DNA from: Natrarchaeobius oligotrophus
GTDB taxonomy: Archaea > Halobacteriota > Halobacteria > Halobacteriales > Natrialbaceae
Assembly (NCBI RefSeq): GCF_003841465.1
Contig: NZ_REFZ01000007.1
Location: 124,001 to 188,000, forward strand
Length of the DNA: 64,000 nucleotides
Reading direction: 5' to 3'
The notes below the pieces were generated by a model. That model did not search any database. It saw only the letters and a list, made by a program, of their open reading frames with translations, and was not told where the DNA came from. The translations under genes were made by a program, and so were the position numbers. Below are positions 8,419 through 16,964 of the stretch, one piece after another (position 1 is the first letter of the stretch; every line of letters starts with the position of its first letter).

Positions 8419-9534
8419 ATGGACGCAGTCGGCTTCGTCGTCAACCCCATCGCCGGAATGGGCGGTCGCGTCGGGCTGAAAGGAACCGACGACAAACTCG
8501 AGGAGGCGCGTCGACGCGGCGGGAAACCGCGATCGCCCGACCGTGCGCGCGAGGCGCTTCGGTCCCTTCGCCGTCGCGATCCCGACCTCACTCTCTATGC
8601 GGCTCCGTCGGTGATGGGCGAGTTCGCGGCCCGCGAAGCGGGGTACGAACCGGAAGTGGTCTCCGTCCCGTCGGTGCTCGAGGACGATCCGGACGCGGTC
8701 GATCCCGCGGCGCCCGGAACGTCCGCGGCCGACACGAAGGCGGCGGTTCGCGCGTTTCTCGAGCGCGGCGTCGATCTGGTGTTGTTCGTCGGCGGCGACG
8801 GGACGGCGGTCGACGTCGCATCCGTTCTCTCGGAGTCGTCCAACGGCCGCGGCGAGACGCCGATGCTCGGCGTCCCGGCGGGAGTCAAGATCTACTCGTC
8901 GGTTTTCGCCGTCACGCCAGCCGACGCCGGCCGGATCGCCGCCACGTTCGATCGCGTCGAATCCCGCGAGGTGACCGACATCGACGAGACGGCCTACCGC
9001 GAGGGGGAGGTCCGGACGCAACTCGAGGCCGTCGTATCGGTCCCCGTCGCGCCGGACGTCCAGTCGAGCAAGCAGGTCTCCGGCGGCAGCGTCGACGCGC
9101 TGGCGTCCGGGTTCGCCCGCGAGATCGACGCAGACCGCACCTACGTCTTCGGCCCGGGCGGGACCGTCGGCGCGATCGAGACGGAGCTCGGAATCGATCC
9201 CTCGCCGCTCGGCGTCGACGTCTGGCGAGACGGCGAACTGCTGGCTCGAGACGCCTCGGAGCGTGAAATCCTCGACGCCGCCGTCGAACCCATCACGATC
9301 GTCGTCTCCCCGATCGGCGGTCAGGGGTTCGTCTTCGGCCGCGGAAACCACCAGCTTTCGCCGGCGGTTATTCGGCGAGCGGACGAGATCGAGATCGTCG
9401 CCTCCGGGAAAAAGCTCGACGGCATCGACGCGCTGCGGGTCGATACGGACGACGACGAAGTCGACGAGCAACTGCGCGGCTGGGTCCGGGTCAGAACGGG
9501 CCGGTTCACGACGCGGCTGGTCAAGGTTGTTTAA
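8419..9534 (+). CDS. ATP-NAD kinase-like protein (AcoX family)
   Basis: A 371-residue member of the ATP-NAD/AcoX kinase family. It opens with the characteristic FVVNPIAGMGGRVGLKGTD and carries the GGDGT nucleotide-binding motif in FVGGDGTAVDVAS (residues about 117-129). The C-terminus has PIGGQGFVFGRGNHQLSP, also typical of the family. Classical NAD kinase makes NADP in the cytoplasm; AcoX-type paralogues have uncertain substrates. The length (350-380) fits this subgroup rather than short NAD kinases. It is followed by the PhoU-domain gene 100 bases downstream on the same strand. Confidence 0.85.
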   Translation: MDAVGFVVNPIAGMGGRVGLKGTDDKLEEARRRGGKPRSPDRAREALRSLRRRDPDLTLYAAPSVMGEFAAREAGYEPEVVSVPSVLEDDPDAVDPAAPGTSAADTKAAVRAFLERGVDLVLFVGGDGTAVDVASVLSESSNGRGETPMLGVPAGVKIYSSVFAVTPADAGRIAATFDRVESREVTDIDETAYREGEVRTQLEAVVSVPVAPDVQSSKQVSGGSVDALASGFAREIDADRTYVFGPGGTVGAIETELGIDPSPLGVDVWRDGELLARDASEREILDAAVEPITIVVSPIGGQGFVFGRGNHQLSPAVIRRADEIEIVASGKKLDGIDALRVDTDDDEVDEQLRGWVRVRTGRFTTRLVKVV

Positions 9535-9637
9535 GGTCCGAGTGGCCGGTTCGGCCGAGGTCAAGCATATTACGATTTTCGAGCGTCGTAATGTGAGTAT
9601 AGACAATATTAAGGTCGTCAGCCGTCTACGGACTTCC

Positions 9638-10669
9638 ATGGAAACGCGGAAAGTCCAGCGGCTCGGGCCGTCGACCCTGGCGATGACTCTCCCCGCGGAG
9701 TGGGCGTCCGAACACGACGTCGAGAAGGGCGACGAGGTGTCGCTTCGAACCAGCGGCAAGGGAACGCTGACGGTGATGCCGGAGTCGGCGAGTTCGGAGG
9801 AGACCGAGGCCATCATCCACACCGACGACCTCGACGCGAGCGCCGTCGAACGCGCGATCGTCGCCCAGTACGTGCTTGGCCGTCGCGTTATCAGAATCGA
9901 ACGCGAGGAAGGCGCACTCGAGTCCGCCCACATCAACGCGGTCTACCAGGCCGAAACGCAGCTGATGGGACTCGGCGTCATCGAGGAGACGCCCGAGAGC
10001 ATTGCGATCCGCTGTTCGGTCGATCCGGAAGACTTTACGCTCGACAACCTGCTCGAGCGACTCGAGCGAACCGGTCAGACGATGCGTGGCGAGGGGATCA
10101 AAGCGCTGGCCCACGGCAACCCCGACCTCGCACAGCGTGCGCTCAATCGGGAACGTCAGGCCAACAAGATCTTCGTTCTGCTGCTTCGGTTGATCTTCAC
10201 CGCCTACCAGAACCCGAACCTCGCTCGCGCGGTCGGCTTGAACAGCGGCTTTCCGCTGATCGGCTACCGATCGATCGCGAAGAACCTGGAGCTGACCGCG
10301 GACAACGGCGAGGACATCGCCGAAATTGTGATGGAAACGGAGGGTCACACGCTGGACGTGGACAACTCGGTGATGCGAGACGTCCGCGAACTCAACGACC
10401 TGGTCGACGAAATCACGTCGCTCGCGGTCGAAGCGGCCGTCGAACGAGATTACGACAAGTCGAACGAGGTTCGGAGACTCTTTCACGAGATCGCAGACAG
10501 GGAAAAGGAGATTCTCGCCGAGCTGCCGGAGATGTCGAACGAGGAACTGCTCCGGGTCCGGGAGGTACTCGTCAGCCTCCAGCAGACAGCACAGTACGCG
10601 ATGCGTAACGCCGAAATCGCGGCCAACCTCGCGCTCAACGAGGAGTCCGAACACACGACGATAATGTGA
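9638..10669 (+). CDS. AbrB-PhoU domain phosphate uptake regulator
   Basis: A 343-residue protein with an N-terminal SpoVT/AbrB DNA-binding segment (KVQRLGPSTLAMTLPAEWA, residues 4-22) and two PhoU-like helical repeats, around residues 120-215 and 230-330. This architecture is common in haloarchaea, where PhoU-domain proteins are linked to phosphate (Pst) transport control. No pst genes are adjacent. An AT-rich acaatattaaggtc (9603-9616) sits about 22-35 bases before the ATG, so the start at 9638 is leaderless; the open frame upstream of it belongs to the previous gene's strand shadow. Confidence 0.88.
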   Translation: METRKVQRLGPSTLAMTLPAEWASEHDVEKGDEVSLRTSGKGTLTVMPESASSEETEAIIHTDDLDASAVERAIVAQYVLGRRVIRIEREEGALESAHINAVYQAETQLMGLGVIEETPESIAIRCSVDPEDFTLDNLLERLERTGQTMRGEGIKALAHGNPDLAQRALNRERQANKIFVLLLRLIFTAYQNPNLARAVGLNSGFPLIGYRSIAKNLELTADNGEDIAEIVMETEGHTLDVDNSVMRDVRELNDLVDEITSLAVEAAVERDYDKSNEVRRLFHEIADREKEILAELPEMSNEELLRVREVLVSLQQTAQYAMRNAEIAANLALNEESEHTTIM

Positions 10670-10747
10670 CTCGGACTCCCATCGGCTGAACCGTCGCCGC
10701 CGGTCCAAACAAGTGCAATTAAGAGACCCCCGTTCGAATCGACGCGC

Positions 10748-10933
10748 ATGGCCACGCAATCGGAATCGACGGACAAAGGCGTCGGACTGGCACTCGCACT
10801 CGGTGCGCTCGCGACCATCGGCGCGCTCCTGATGGTGACGGGCGCGCCCGACATCACGGCGGCGTGGGGCTTTGCCGCTGCAATTCTCTTTAGCTCGCTC
10901 GCTGTCGTCGGAATTCACCTCTACTGGGACTGA
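10748..10933 (+). CDS. Small two-helix membrane protein (61 aa)
   Basis: A 61-residue protein with a polar N-terminus (about 10 residues) and two hydrophobic helices, around residues 12-32 and 37-58, with a short loop between. It is the type of small conserved haloarchaeal membrane protein usually listed as hypothetical. An AT-rich caattaagag about 25-30 bases upstream fits a box A for a leaderless start. No catalytic or binding residues can be named. Confidence 0.7.
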   Translation: MATQSESTDKGVGLALALGALATIGALLMVTGAPDITAAWGFAAAILFSSLAVVGIHLYWD

Positions 10934-11068
10934 TCGACCGCCTCGACCTCATCCTCTCGCGAACGATCCGGTCGATCCACACTCCTCGAGCCGACGGTTT
11001 CCGTGCGGTCGGCTTTCGCCGCAGTACAAGAGTTAAGACCGTCTACGTCCTATATGGGGGTACGGACG

Positions 11069-11293
11069 ATGACCGACTACTCCGACGAAGAGCAACGGAT
11101 CCTCTCGTATCTCCGCGAGAACGCCGCCCGCGGCGAACGGTACTTCCGGGCGAAGAACATCGCGGACGCGATCGGACTCTCGTCGAAACAGGTTGGCGTT
11201 CGCCTCCCACACCTCGCCGAAAAGTCGGACGAGGTCGACATCGAAAAGTGGGGGCGGGCCCGTTCGACGACGTGGAAAGTCACCCTCAGCTGA
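11069..11293 (+). CDS. Small winged-helix protein (DUF7123-like)
   Basis: A 74-residue basic and acidic mixed protein that is nearly all one winged helix. ILSYLRENAARGERYFRAKNIADAIGLSSKQVGVRLPHLAE is its helix-turn-helix (key parts FRAKNIADAIG and SSKQVGVRLP), and ARSTTWKVTLS forms the wing at the end. The ATG at 11069 is preferred over the upstream start at 11003 because a tatatggg box lies about 15-25 bases before it and the added residues are not domain-like. The family is widespread in haloarchaea; I recall it as DUF7123 but cannot confirm. Probably DNA-binding. Confidence 0.75.
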   Translation: MTDYSDEEQRILSYLRENAARGERYFRAKNIADAIGLSSKQVGVRLPHLAEKSDEVDIEKWGRARSTTWKVTLS

Positions 11294-11366
11294 ATCCACG
11301 CGGCGCTAGTGACCCGCTCGACTGCGGTCCACGGTCTTTTTACCCGACAATCGCCCAGGTAGAGGC

Positions 11367-11807
11367 ATGACTGTACGGGTCGACCGGTCGTTCGAGTTTC
11401 AGGCGCCGCCCGAACGCGTCTGGGAGTTCATCGCCGATCCCGAAAACCGCGCCCGATCGATCAGCGTGGTGGAGCGATTCGAGACCACGGAGCGGAACGG
11501 CCAAAAGACGACGTGGTACGTCGAACTTCCGATTCCGCTGGTTCGACGGACGATCGCCGTCGAGACGGAAGACGTCGCTCACAGACCCCCGGAGTACGTC
11601 GAGTTCGTCGGCACCTCGAAAGTGATGACCGTCACGGGCGAACACGAGATTATCGAAACCGATCGCGGCTCGCGTCTCGAGAACCGGTTCGTCGTCGACG
11701 GGAAACTCCCCGGCGTCGAGACGTTTTTCAAGCGAAATCTCGACGACGAACTCGAGAATCTCCGGCGCGAACTCGAACGCTATCTGCGGCGGACGGGTGA
11801 GAACTGA
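11367..11807 (+). CDS. SRPBCC (START-like) family protein
   Basis: A 146-residue protein of the SRPBCC ligand-binding superfamily (polyketide cyclase/CoxG-like). It starts with RVDRSFEFQAPPERVWEFIADPEN, the typical entry strand and helix, and ends with a long amphipathic helix ending RYLRRTGEN. It has no signal peptide. It lies one base before the start of the nitrilase-family gene, so both are likely one transcript. The bound ligand is unknown; such proteins bind lipids, polyketides or act as chaperones. Confidence 0.8.
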   Translation: MTVRVDRSFEFQAPPERVWEFIADPENRARSISVVERFETTERNGQKTTWYVELPIPLVRRTIAVETEDVAHRPPEYVEFVGTSKVMTVTGEHEIIETDRGSRLENRFVVDGKLPGVETFFKRNLDDELENLRRELERYLRRTGEN

Positions 11808-11808
11808 G

Positions 11809-12657
11809 ATGGTCGACCCGTTCGACTCGAACGGCCGTTCCGGGGACGAACCGCTCTCGGTCGGACTCGCCCAGATTCGAGTCGAACCCGGTGCAGTCGC
11901 GGAGAACGTCGATCGGGCGGTCGCCGCGGTCGAGACGGCCGCGTCGCGGGGCGTCGACCTCGTTGCGCTTCCCGAACTGTTCACCGTCGGTTACTTCGAG
12001 TTCGACCTGTACGAACGCCACGCGGAACCGCTCGAGGGGCCGACGCTGTCCCGACTCGGCGAGGCGGCCGTCGAACACGGGGTCGCCGTCCTCTCGGGAA
12101 GCGTCGTCGAGGACCTCACGGCGACGTCCACCGCTCCGAAGCCCGCCGACGAGGGGCTTTCGAACACAGCAGTGCTGTTCGATTCGAGCGGCGAGCGCGT
12201 ACTCGTCTACCGGAAACACCACCTGTTCGGCTACGAATCCGCGGAGTCGGAGCTACTCGTCGCCGGTGAACGCCTCGAAACCGCCGATATCGGCGGCGTG
12301 ACGGTCGGCGTGACGACCTGTTACGACCTCCGGTTTCCGGAACTGTACCGGCGGCTCGTCGACGCGGGCGTCGAACTCGTGCTCGTCCCGAGCGCGTGGC
12401 CGTACCCCCGAGTCGAACACTGGGAGACGCTCTCACGGGCGCGAGCGATCGAGAACCAGTGCTACGTCGCGACGATCAACGGCTCCGGAACGTTCGACGA
12501 CGCGACGTTGCTCGGCCGGTCGACCGTCTACGATCCGTGGGGCGTCGTCCGCGCCTCGAGCGGAGACGATCCCGAACTGGTCACGGCGGAGGTCGACCCC
12601 GACGCGGTCGAGACCGTCCGGACGGAGTTTCCGGCGCTACGGGATCGACGCCTCTGA
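11809..12657 (+). CDS. Carbon-nitrogen hydrolase (nitrilase superfamily)
   Basis: A 282-residue cytoplasmic amidase-like enzyme. The Glu-Lys-Cys catalytic triad of the family is visible: E56 in LPELFTVGYFE, K136 in YRKHHLFGYE and C171 in TTCYDLRFPELYR. Its length (260-290) matches the omega-amidase and carbamoylputrescine-amidase-like branches. The ATG at 11809 starts two bases after the SRPBCC stop; an alternative at 11797 would overlap that gene. The substrate is not determinable from these motifs. Confidence 0.88.
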   Translation: MVDPFDSNGRSGDEPLSVGLAQIRVEPGAVAENVDRAVAAVETAASRGVDLVALPELFTVGYFEFDLYERHAEPLEGPTLSRLGEAAVEHGVAVLSGSVVEDLTATSTAPKPADEGLSNTAVLFDSSGERVLVYRKHHLFGYESAESELLVAGERLETADIGGVTVGVTTCYDLRFPELYRRLVDAGVELVLVPSAWPYPRVEHWETLSRARAIENQCYVATINGSGTFDDATLLGRSTVYDPWGVVRASSGDDPELVTAEVDPDAVETVRTEFPALRDRRL

Positions 12658-12720
12658 TCGAGAAACGGCGTTTCGGATCGGGGGCGTGACGCGGACGACC
12701 GACCACCGATCGTCGCGGTC

Positions 12721-12809
12721 GCTGCTACGGTCGGTTGTCCGTCATCGCCGCTGCTACGGTCTGTTTGTCCGTCGTTGCCGCTCATAGATCTGCTGTCCGC
12801 GATTGTCCG
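12721..12809 (+). repeat. Imperfect 30-base tandem repeat, two to three units
   Basis: Unit one (12721-12749) reads gctgctacggtcggttgtcc then gtcatcgcc; unit two (12750-12779) reads gctgctacggtctgtttgtcc-like with gtcgttgcc. A third, diverged unit (12780-12809) keeps ctgtccgcgattgtccg. The first two agree at most positions. The copy number is too low and the units too different for CRISPR. Confidence 0.55.
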
Positions 12810-12837
12810 TGCAACCGCGAACCGTCCGCGGTTGCAC
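12809..12837 (+). other. Perfect 11-base stem hairpin
   Basis: gtgcaaccgcg (12809-12819) and cgcggttgcac (12827-12837) are exact reverse complements around a 7-base loop. It lies 150 bases after the nitrilase-family stop. It could be a transcript end, an RNA structure or a protein-binding dyad. Confidence 0.6.
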
Positions 12838-13141
12838 CGCCACGTCGGAACGGCACTCCGTACGAAACGACTTCGATCACTGACAGCCGACCGCTGACTT
12901 TTTATTTAACCAGATACTTTTAGTCGATGCCGGTACACGGCGCTTTTCACGTCTACACCGGCATGCGCGTCGCTCCGGCCGTCGCGGCTCGTTTCCCGGG
13001 AACGAGCCACCACTCCCGTCCTCTCGCCTCCGTTCATCCTTTCCGTCACGAAAGTTCGTCACGACCGACCGGTCTGGCCCGCGCGACTCGCTGGCGTCCA
13101 CTCGAATTCGCACACCGTCACCGGCGTTCGGCCGATCCCCG

Positions 13142-14677
13142 TCAGTCGTCTCGAGTGACGATGTCGGCAGACAGCCCCTGTGCCATCTCGATCTCGCTTG
13201 AGTTGTTCATCGTCCAGGCCGTTCGCTCGGTGACGGCTTCGATGGCCTCCCGGGCGGACGGATAGCCGTTGCCCGACTTTTTGACCCCGCCGAACGGAAG
13301 CTGGACCTCGGCACCGATACACGGCAGATTCGCGTAGGCCAGCCCGAGGTCGGCGTGATCGCGGAAGTAGTTGAGCTGGCGATAGTCTTCGGAGACGATC
13401 GCCCCCGCGAGACCGTACGGCGTGTCGTCGTGGATTTCGACCGCCCGTTCGACGTCGCCGTCGTACTCGAGGAGCGCGACGTGTGGCCCGAAACACTCCT
13501 CTTTCAGACAGCGCAGGTCGGGATCGTACTCGATCTCGTAGACGAACGGACCGACCCAGTACCCGTCTTCGTGGCCGTCAGGAACCTCGCGTTCCTCGAG
13601 TTCGAACCGGTCGACCAGCACGTCCGCCCCCTCTTTTCGGGCGAGTTCGTTGTGTTTGCGGATCTTCTCGACGTGACCGGCCTCGATCGCCGGCCCCATG
13701 AACGTCTCCTCCTCGAGGGGATCGCCGACGGCGACGCGTTCGGCGAGGTCGACGAATCGCGTTTTGAACTCGTCGTAGACGTCGGTGTGGACGATCAGGC
13801 GTTCGGAGGAGACACAGCGCTGGCCGGTGGTCTTGAAACTGGACATGACGGCCGAGTGGACGGCGACGTCGAGGTCTGCCTCCTCGGTGACGACGACCGC
13901 GTTCTTGCCCCCCATCTCGCAGGCGGCGAGCGTGCCGGGTTCACCGCCGACTTTGCCCGCGATCTCGTGGCCGACCTCGGCCGAGCCGGTAAAGAGGACG
14001 GTGTCGACGCGGTCGTCGTCGACGATCGCCGCGCCGGCGTCGCCGAAGCCCTGGACCATGTTGAAGACCCCGTCGGGAATCCCGGCGTCGTCCATCATCT
14101 CGGCGATGATCTGGCCGCACCAGGGCGTCTGTTCGGCGGGCTTCCAGACGACGACGTTCCCCTCGACGAGCGCGATCGCCATGTGCCAGAAGGGGATGGC
14201 GACGGGGAAGTTCCAGGGAGTGATACAGCCGACGACGCCGCGGGGTTTGCGGCGCATGTACGCGTCCTTGCCGGCGACTTCGGAGGGGACCACGTCGCCG
14301 TGTGGATGCCGGGCGTTGCCGGCGGCCCACTCGACCATGTGCCAGGCCTCGGTGACGTCGGCTTTCCCCTCGGAGATCTCCTTGCCGCACTCTCTGGTGA
14401 CGATCTCGCCGAGTTCGTCGTGGCGGTCGCGCAACTCGTGGTGGATATCCCAGAGGTACTCGGCGCGGTCGATGTAGGAGAGGCGACGCCACTCCTCGAA
14501 CGCGTCTGCGGCCGCCGAGAGGGCGGCGTCGACGTCGTCGACCGTCGCACGCCGGAACGACGCGAGCGCCTCGCCGGTCGCCGGATTCTCGCTGTCGAAG
14601 GCGTCCGAGCCGCTACCGTCGATCCACTCGCCGCCGACGTAGTGGCCGTGTACCTGCTCCGTGGCTTGCTGGGACAT
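13142..14677 (-). CDS. NAD(P)-dependent aldehyde dehydrogenase
   Basis: An aldehyde dehydrogenase of 511 residues (ALDH superfamily), which oxidises aldehydes to acids with NAD(P). It shows TPWNFPVAIPFWHMA, the cofactor segment FTGSAEVGHEIAG, the catalytic Glu in ACEMGGKNAVVV and the catalytic Cys in TGQRCVSSERLIV. The C-terminus contains PFGGVKKSGNGYPSAREAIEAVTERTAW, with the usual PFGGVKKSG motif. The start at 14677 (MSQQATEQV) is chosen over 14692 because a TATA-like tacttttcacc lies 27-35 bases before it. The substrate cannot be assigned; the nearest relatives by pattern are alpha-ketoglutarate semialdehyde or lactaldehyde-type enzymes. Confidence 0.92.
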   Translation of the reverse strand: MSQQATEQVHGHYVGGEWIDGSGSDAFDSENPATGEALASFRRATVDDVDAALSAAADAFEEWRRLSYIDRAEYLWDIHHELRDRHDELGEIVTRECGKEISEGKADVTEAWHMVEWAAGNARHPHGDVVPSEVAGKDAYMRRKPRGVVGCITPWNFPVAIPFWHMAIALVEGNVVVWKPAEQTPWCGQIIAEMMDDAGIPDGVFNMVQGFGDAGAAIVDDDRVDTVLFTGSAEVGHEIAGKVGGEPGTLAACEMGGKNAVVVTEEADLDVAVHSAVMSSFKTTGQRCVSSERLIVHTDVYDEFKTRFVDLAERVAVGDPLEEETFMGPAIEAGHVEKIRKHNELARKEGADVLVDRFELEEREVPDGHEDGYWVGPFVYEIEYDPDLRCLKEECFGPHVALLEYDGDVERAVEIHDDTPYGLAGAIVSEDYRQLNYFRDHADLGLAYANLPCIGAEVQLPFGGVKKSGNGYPSAREAIEAVTERTAWTMNNSSEIEMAQGLSADIVTRDD

Positions 14678-14781
14678 GCCCGAGGGTACCACGAAGTGGG
14701 TGAAAAGTACCGGTGGTGGTCGATGCGAATCCGTCCGCTCGAGACGATTTCGTCACCACCAGCCTCGCTCGAGCGACCGCG

Positions 14782-15591
14782 CTAGCGCCGTCCGAGATCG
14801 GCCGCCTTCTCGAGTTCGCTCCGGAGCCGCGTCGAGTCGAACTCGTGATCGGGACGGAGTCTGACGAAATCGAGAAACCGACGCGCCGACAACAGTTCCG
14901 ACGGATCGTACACCGTCGAGGCCGCCTGCACGGCCTGTCGTGGTCCGATTCGAGGTTCGAGAACGGCGAGCGCGCAGGCGAGGTCGTAGGCGGTCGTTTC
15001 CGGAACACGGTCCTCGTGGACGCTCGTAGCGTCGATGAAAAAGAGGTCGCCGTTACATAGCAGGATGTTCTCAGCGCGCAGGTCGCCGTGAGCCAGTTCG
15101 TGCTGGTGCAACGTCGCGAGCATCTCGAACAGTTCGGGTGCGACTCGCTCGACGTCGGCGTCGGAGACCGACTCGAGGGTCTCGAACTCCGGGAGGTACT
15201 CGAGGACGAGCACACCCAGCCCGTTCACCTCGAAGGCCTCGATCGGCTGGGGGGCGTTCACCCCGATCTCGCGCATCCGCAGGGTCGCTTCGTACTCGTG
15301 TTCGACCATCTCCCGCGGGGTGTCGAAACGATCGAAGAAACCGCCGGTGCCAGCCGAGACCGCGCCCACGTTTCGGCCGGTCGTCAGGAGGGCGTGGACC
15401 AGCGCGTTCTGTCTGGAGACGATCTTGACGAACCACTCGTCGTCGATGACACAGGGCGTCGACAGCCAGTTGTCGGCTTCGAGAAATTCGACGCGCACCT
15501 CCTCGCGATCGTTCCGGTCCGCCAGCGACCGGATCACGCGCTCGATGCGATCCCACTCGACCGTTCCTCGAGCGAGCTGGCGGATGTCCAT
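14782..15591 (-). CDS. RIO-like serine kinase
   Basis: A 269-residue protein with an atypical protein kinase fold. An N-terminal helical segment (residues 1-50) leads to the ATP-lysine strand DEWFVKIVSRQNA. This is followed by VLEYLPEFETLE, the catalytic loop HGDLRAENILL (Asp in HGD) and the metal-binding FIDATSV in place of DFG. That pattern resembles the RIO and Bud32 families, though it lacks the longer RIO1 landmarks. It is probably cytoplasmic. It lies between an aldehyde dehydrogenase gene (same strand, 104 bases downstream) and a divergent membrane-protein gene. Its substrate, and whether it is an active kinase or an ATPase, are open. Confidence 0.75.
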   Translation of the reverse strand: MDIRQLARGTVEWDRIERVIRSLADRNDREEVRVEFLEADNWLSTPCVIDDEWFVKIVSRQNALVHALLTTGRNVGAVSAGTGGFFDRFDTPREMVEHEYEATLRMREIGVNAPQPIEAFEVNGLGVLVLEYLPEFETLESVSDADVERVAPELFEMLATLHQHELAHGDLRAENILLCNGDLFFIDATSVHEDRVPETTAYDLACALAVLEPRIGPRQAVQAASTVYDPSELLSARRFLDFVRLRPDHEFDSTRLRSELEKAADLGRR

Positions 15592-15728
15592 ACGTCGAGA
15601 AAACGGCCCTGGGGGTTAAATGCGTCTCGAAGTGTCGGAGGGTGAACGTCTCCGTCGAACGCGAATTGAGGCCCACTTCGAACGTCAGAACAGAATTATT
15701 TTCATCTATGCGATGAAACCGGGTGGAT

Positions 15729-16877
15729 ATGGACGCCGTTGACGACCTCAGTGACGCGATCGACGTAACGCGGAATCTCCTGTTACCGATTCGAGCGAAG
15801 CTGTGGCTGAAACTCGCCGTCGTCGTCTTCTTCGTCGGCGGAATGGGGATGAGCGGTGGAACGCCCCCGACCGGGGACGTCACCATGTTCGCCGAGAACG
15901 TTCCCGGCGACGTCGCCGACGAGGGTCTCGACGCGATACCGGAGGACGTGTTGCTCATCGCCGGTGCGATCATCGTCGTCGTGTTGGTCCTCTGGCTTCT
16001 GTTTGCCTTACTCGGGGCGCTCATGGAGTTCGTCTTCATCGAATCGCTCCGATCGAACGAGGTCCACATTCGACGCTACGCCAAAGAGAACCTCGGGCGG
16101 GGGCTCCGACTGTTCGGCTTTCGCCTCGTTCTCGGACTGGCCGCGTTCTCGGTCGTCGTCGTTCCGCTCGTCTTTCTGTTCCTTTCGGCTCCGGACGTGG
16201 AAACGGTCGTCGGGAGCCTCCTCCTGCTCGCTCTGTTCTGGATCGCGGTCTTTCTCGTGTACGCCGTCGTGATGCGGTTTACCTCCGAGTTCGTCGCGCC
16301 GATCATGCTCCTCGAGTCGCGAGGCGTCCTCGACGGCTGGCGACGCTTCCTGTCGACGTTCAAGGCGAACTGGTCGGAGTACGTCGTCTACCTGCTTTTG
16401 GTGTGGATTCTTCAGCTCGTGATCAACTTCGCCGCCGGCATTCTCATCCTCTTTGCGGCGATCATCGTTGCGATCCCGTTCGTCATCATCGGGATCGGCC
16501 TGCTCGCGCTCGGCGACGTCGGGCTGTGGCTGGCGATCCCGGTCGCAATCGTGGCGTTCCTGCTGATTTTGCTCGTCGTCGCTCTCATTGAGACCCCGAT
16601 CCGCTCGTACTTCCAGTACTACGCGCTGTTGTTGCTCGGCGACACCGACGCGGAGCTCGATCTCATCCCCGAACAGCGCGCCGAAGTTCGAAGCGACGGC
16701 GGCGAATCGGTCGACCGCGACGACGAACCGCCGACCGGCGACCGGTGGGACGACGAGGCTCGCCGCGACGACGGTGAGGACCGGTGGGACGACGACACCG
16801 ACTCGAGTTACTGGGACGAGCCGGACGAGGGAAGCGACTGGGACGACGACCGAGACGACCGCGACAGGGGCTGGTAG
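15729..16877 (+). CDS. Multi-pass membrane protein with Asp/Trp-rich tail (DUF7544-like)
   Basis: A 382-residue integral membrane protein. It starts MDAVDDLSDAIDVTRNLLLPI, followed by about six hydrophobic segments (around residues 27-45, 73-100, 128-150, 155-175, 220-245 and 245-285). A cytoplasmic-type charged tail begins after residue 310. The tail repeats DRWDD/WDDD units and ends in DRDRGW, an unusual Trp-Asp composition. The ATG at 15729 is preferred over the GTG at 15723; an AT-rich attattttcat lies about 25-35 bases before it. I recall similar haloarchaeal proteins as DUF7544 but cannot verify. Function unknown. Confidence 0.75.
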   Translation: MDAVDDLSDAIDVTRNLLLPIRAKLWLKLAVVVFFVGGMGMSGGTPPTGDVTMFAENVPGDVADEGLDAIPEDVLLIAGAIIVVVLVLWLLFALLGALMEFVFIESLRSNEVHIRRYAKENLGRGLRLFGFRLVLGLAAFSVVVVPLVFLFLSAPDVETVVGSLLLLALFWIAVFLVYAVVMRFTSEFVAPIMLLESRGVLDGWRRFLSTFKANWSEYVVYLLLVWILQLVINFAAGILILFAAIIVAIPFVIIGIGLLALGDVGLWLAIPVAIVAFLLILLVVALIETPIRSYFQYYALLLLGDTDAELDLIPEQRAEVRSDGGESVDRDDEPPTGDRWDDEARRDDGEDRWDDDTDSSYWDEPDEGSDWDDDRDDRDRGW

Positions 16878-16964
16878 CGCCTGGCGCGATTCCGCGATCG
16901 AAACGGTTTCGATCGCCGACGGGTTCGTCGGTGCGTTTATTCCACGCGCCGGCAAGTATTGCGT

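Larger units (their letters stand above)
12658..13141. other. Gene-free stretch with tandem repeats and three hairpins
   Basis: This 484-base interval between the convergent nitrilase-family and aldehyde dehydrogenase genes has no credible protein gene. It holds imperfect tandem units of about 30 bases at 12721-12749 and 12750-12779, with a weaker third at 12780-12809. It also holds a perfect 11-base stem hairpin (12809-12837), an AT-rich tttttatttaacc run (12899-12911), an 8-base inverted repeat (12927-12934 with 12957-12964) and another 8-base stem hairpin (12986-13008). It could be terminators from both sides, or encode a small RNA on the plus strand that starts near 12930. Confidence 0.6.

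Noticed and set aside
12721-12809. CRISPR-like repeats
   Set aside because: The units are adjacent without spacers, imperfect and at most three. No cas genes are in the window.
12927-13265. 112-codon plus-strand open frame in the hairpin-rich stretch
   Set aside because: It runs into the aldehyde dehydrogenase gene on the other strand, and its composition lacks the acidic bias of real genes here.
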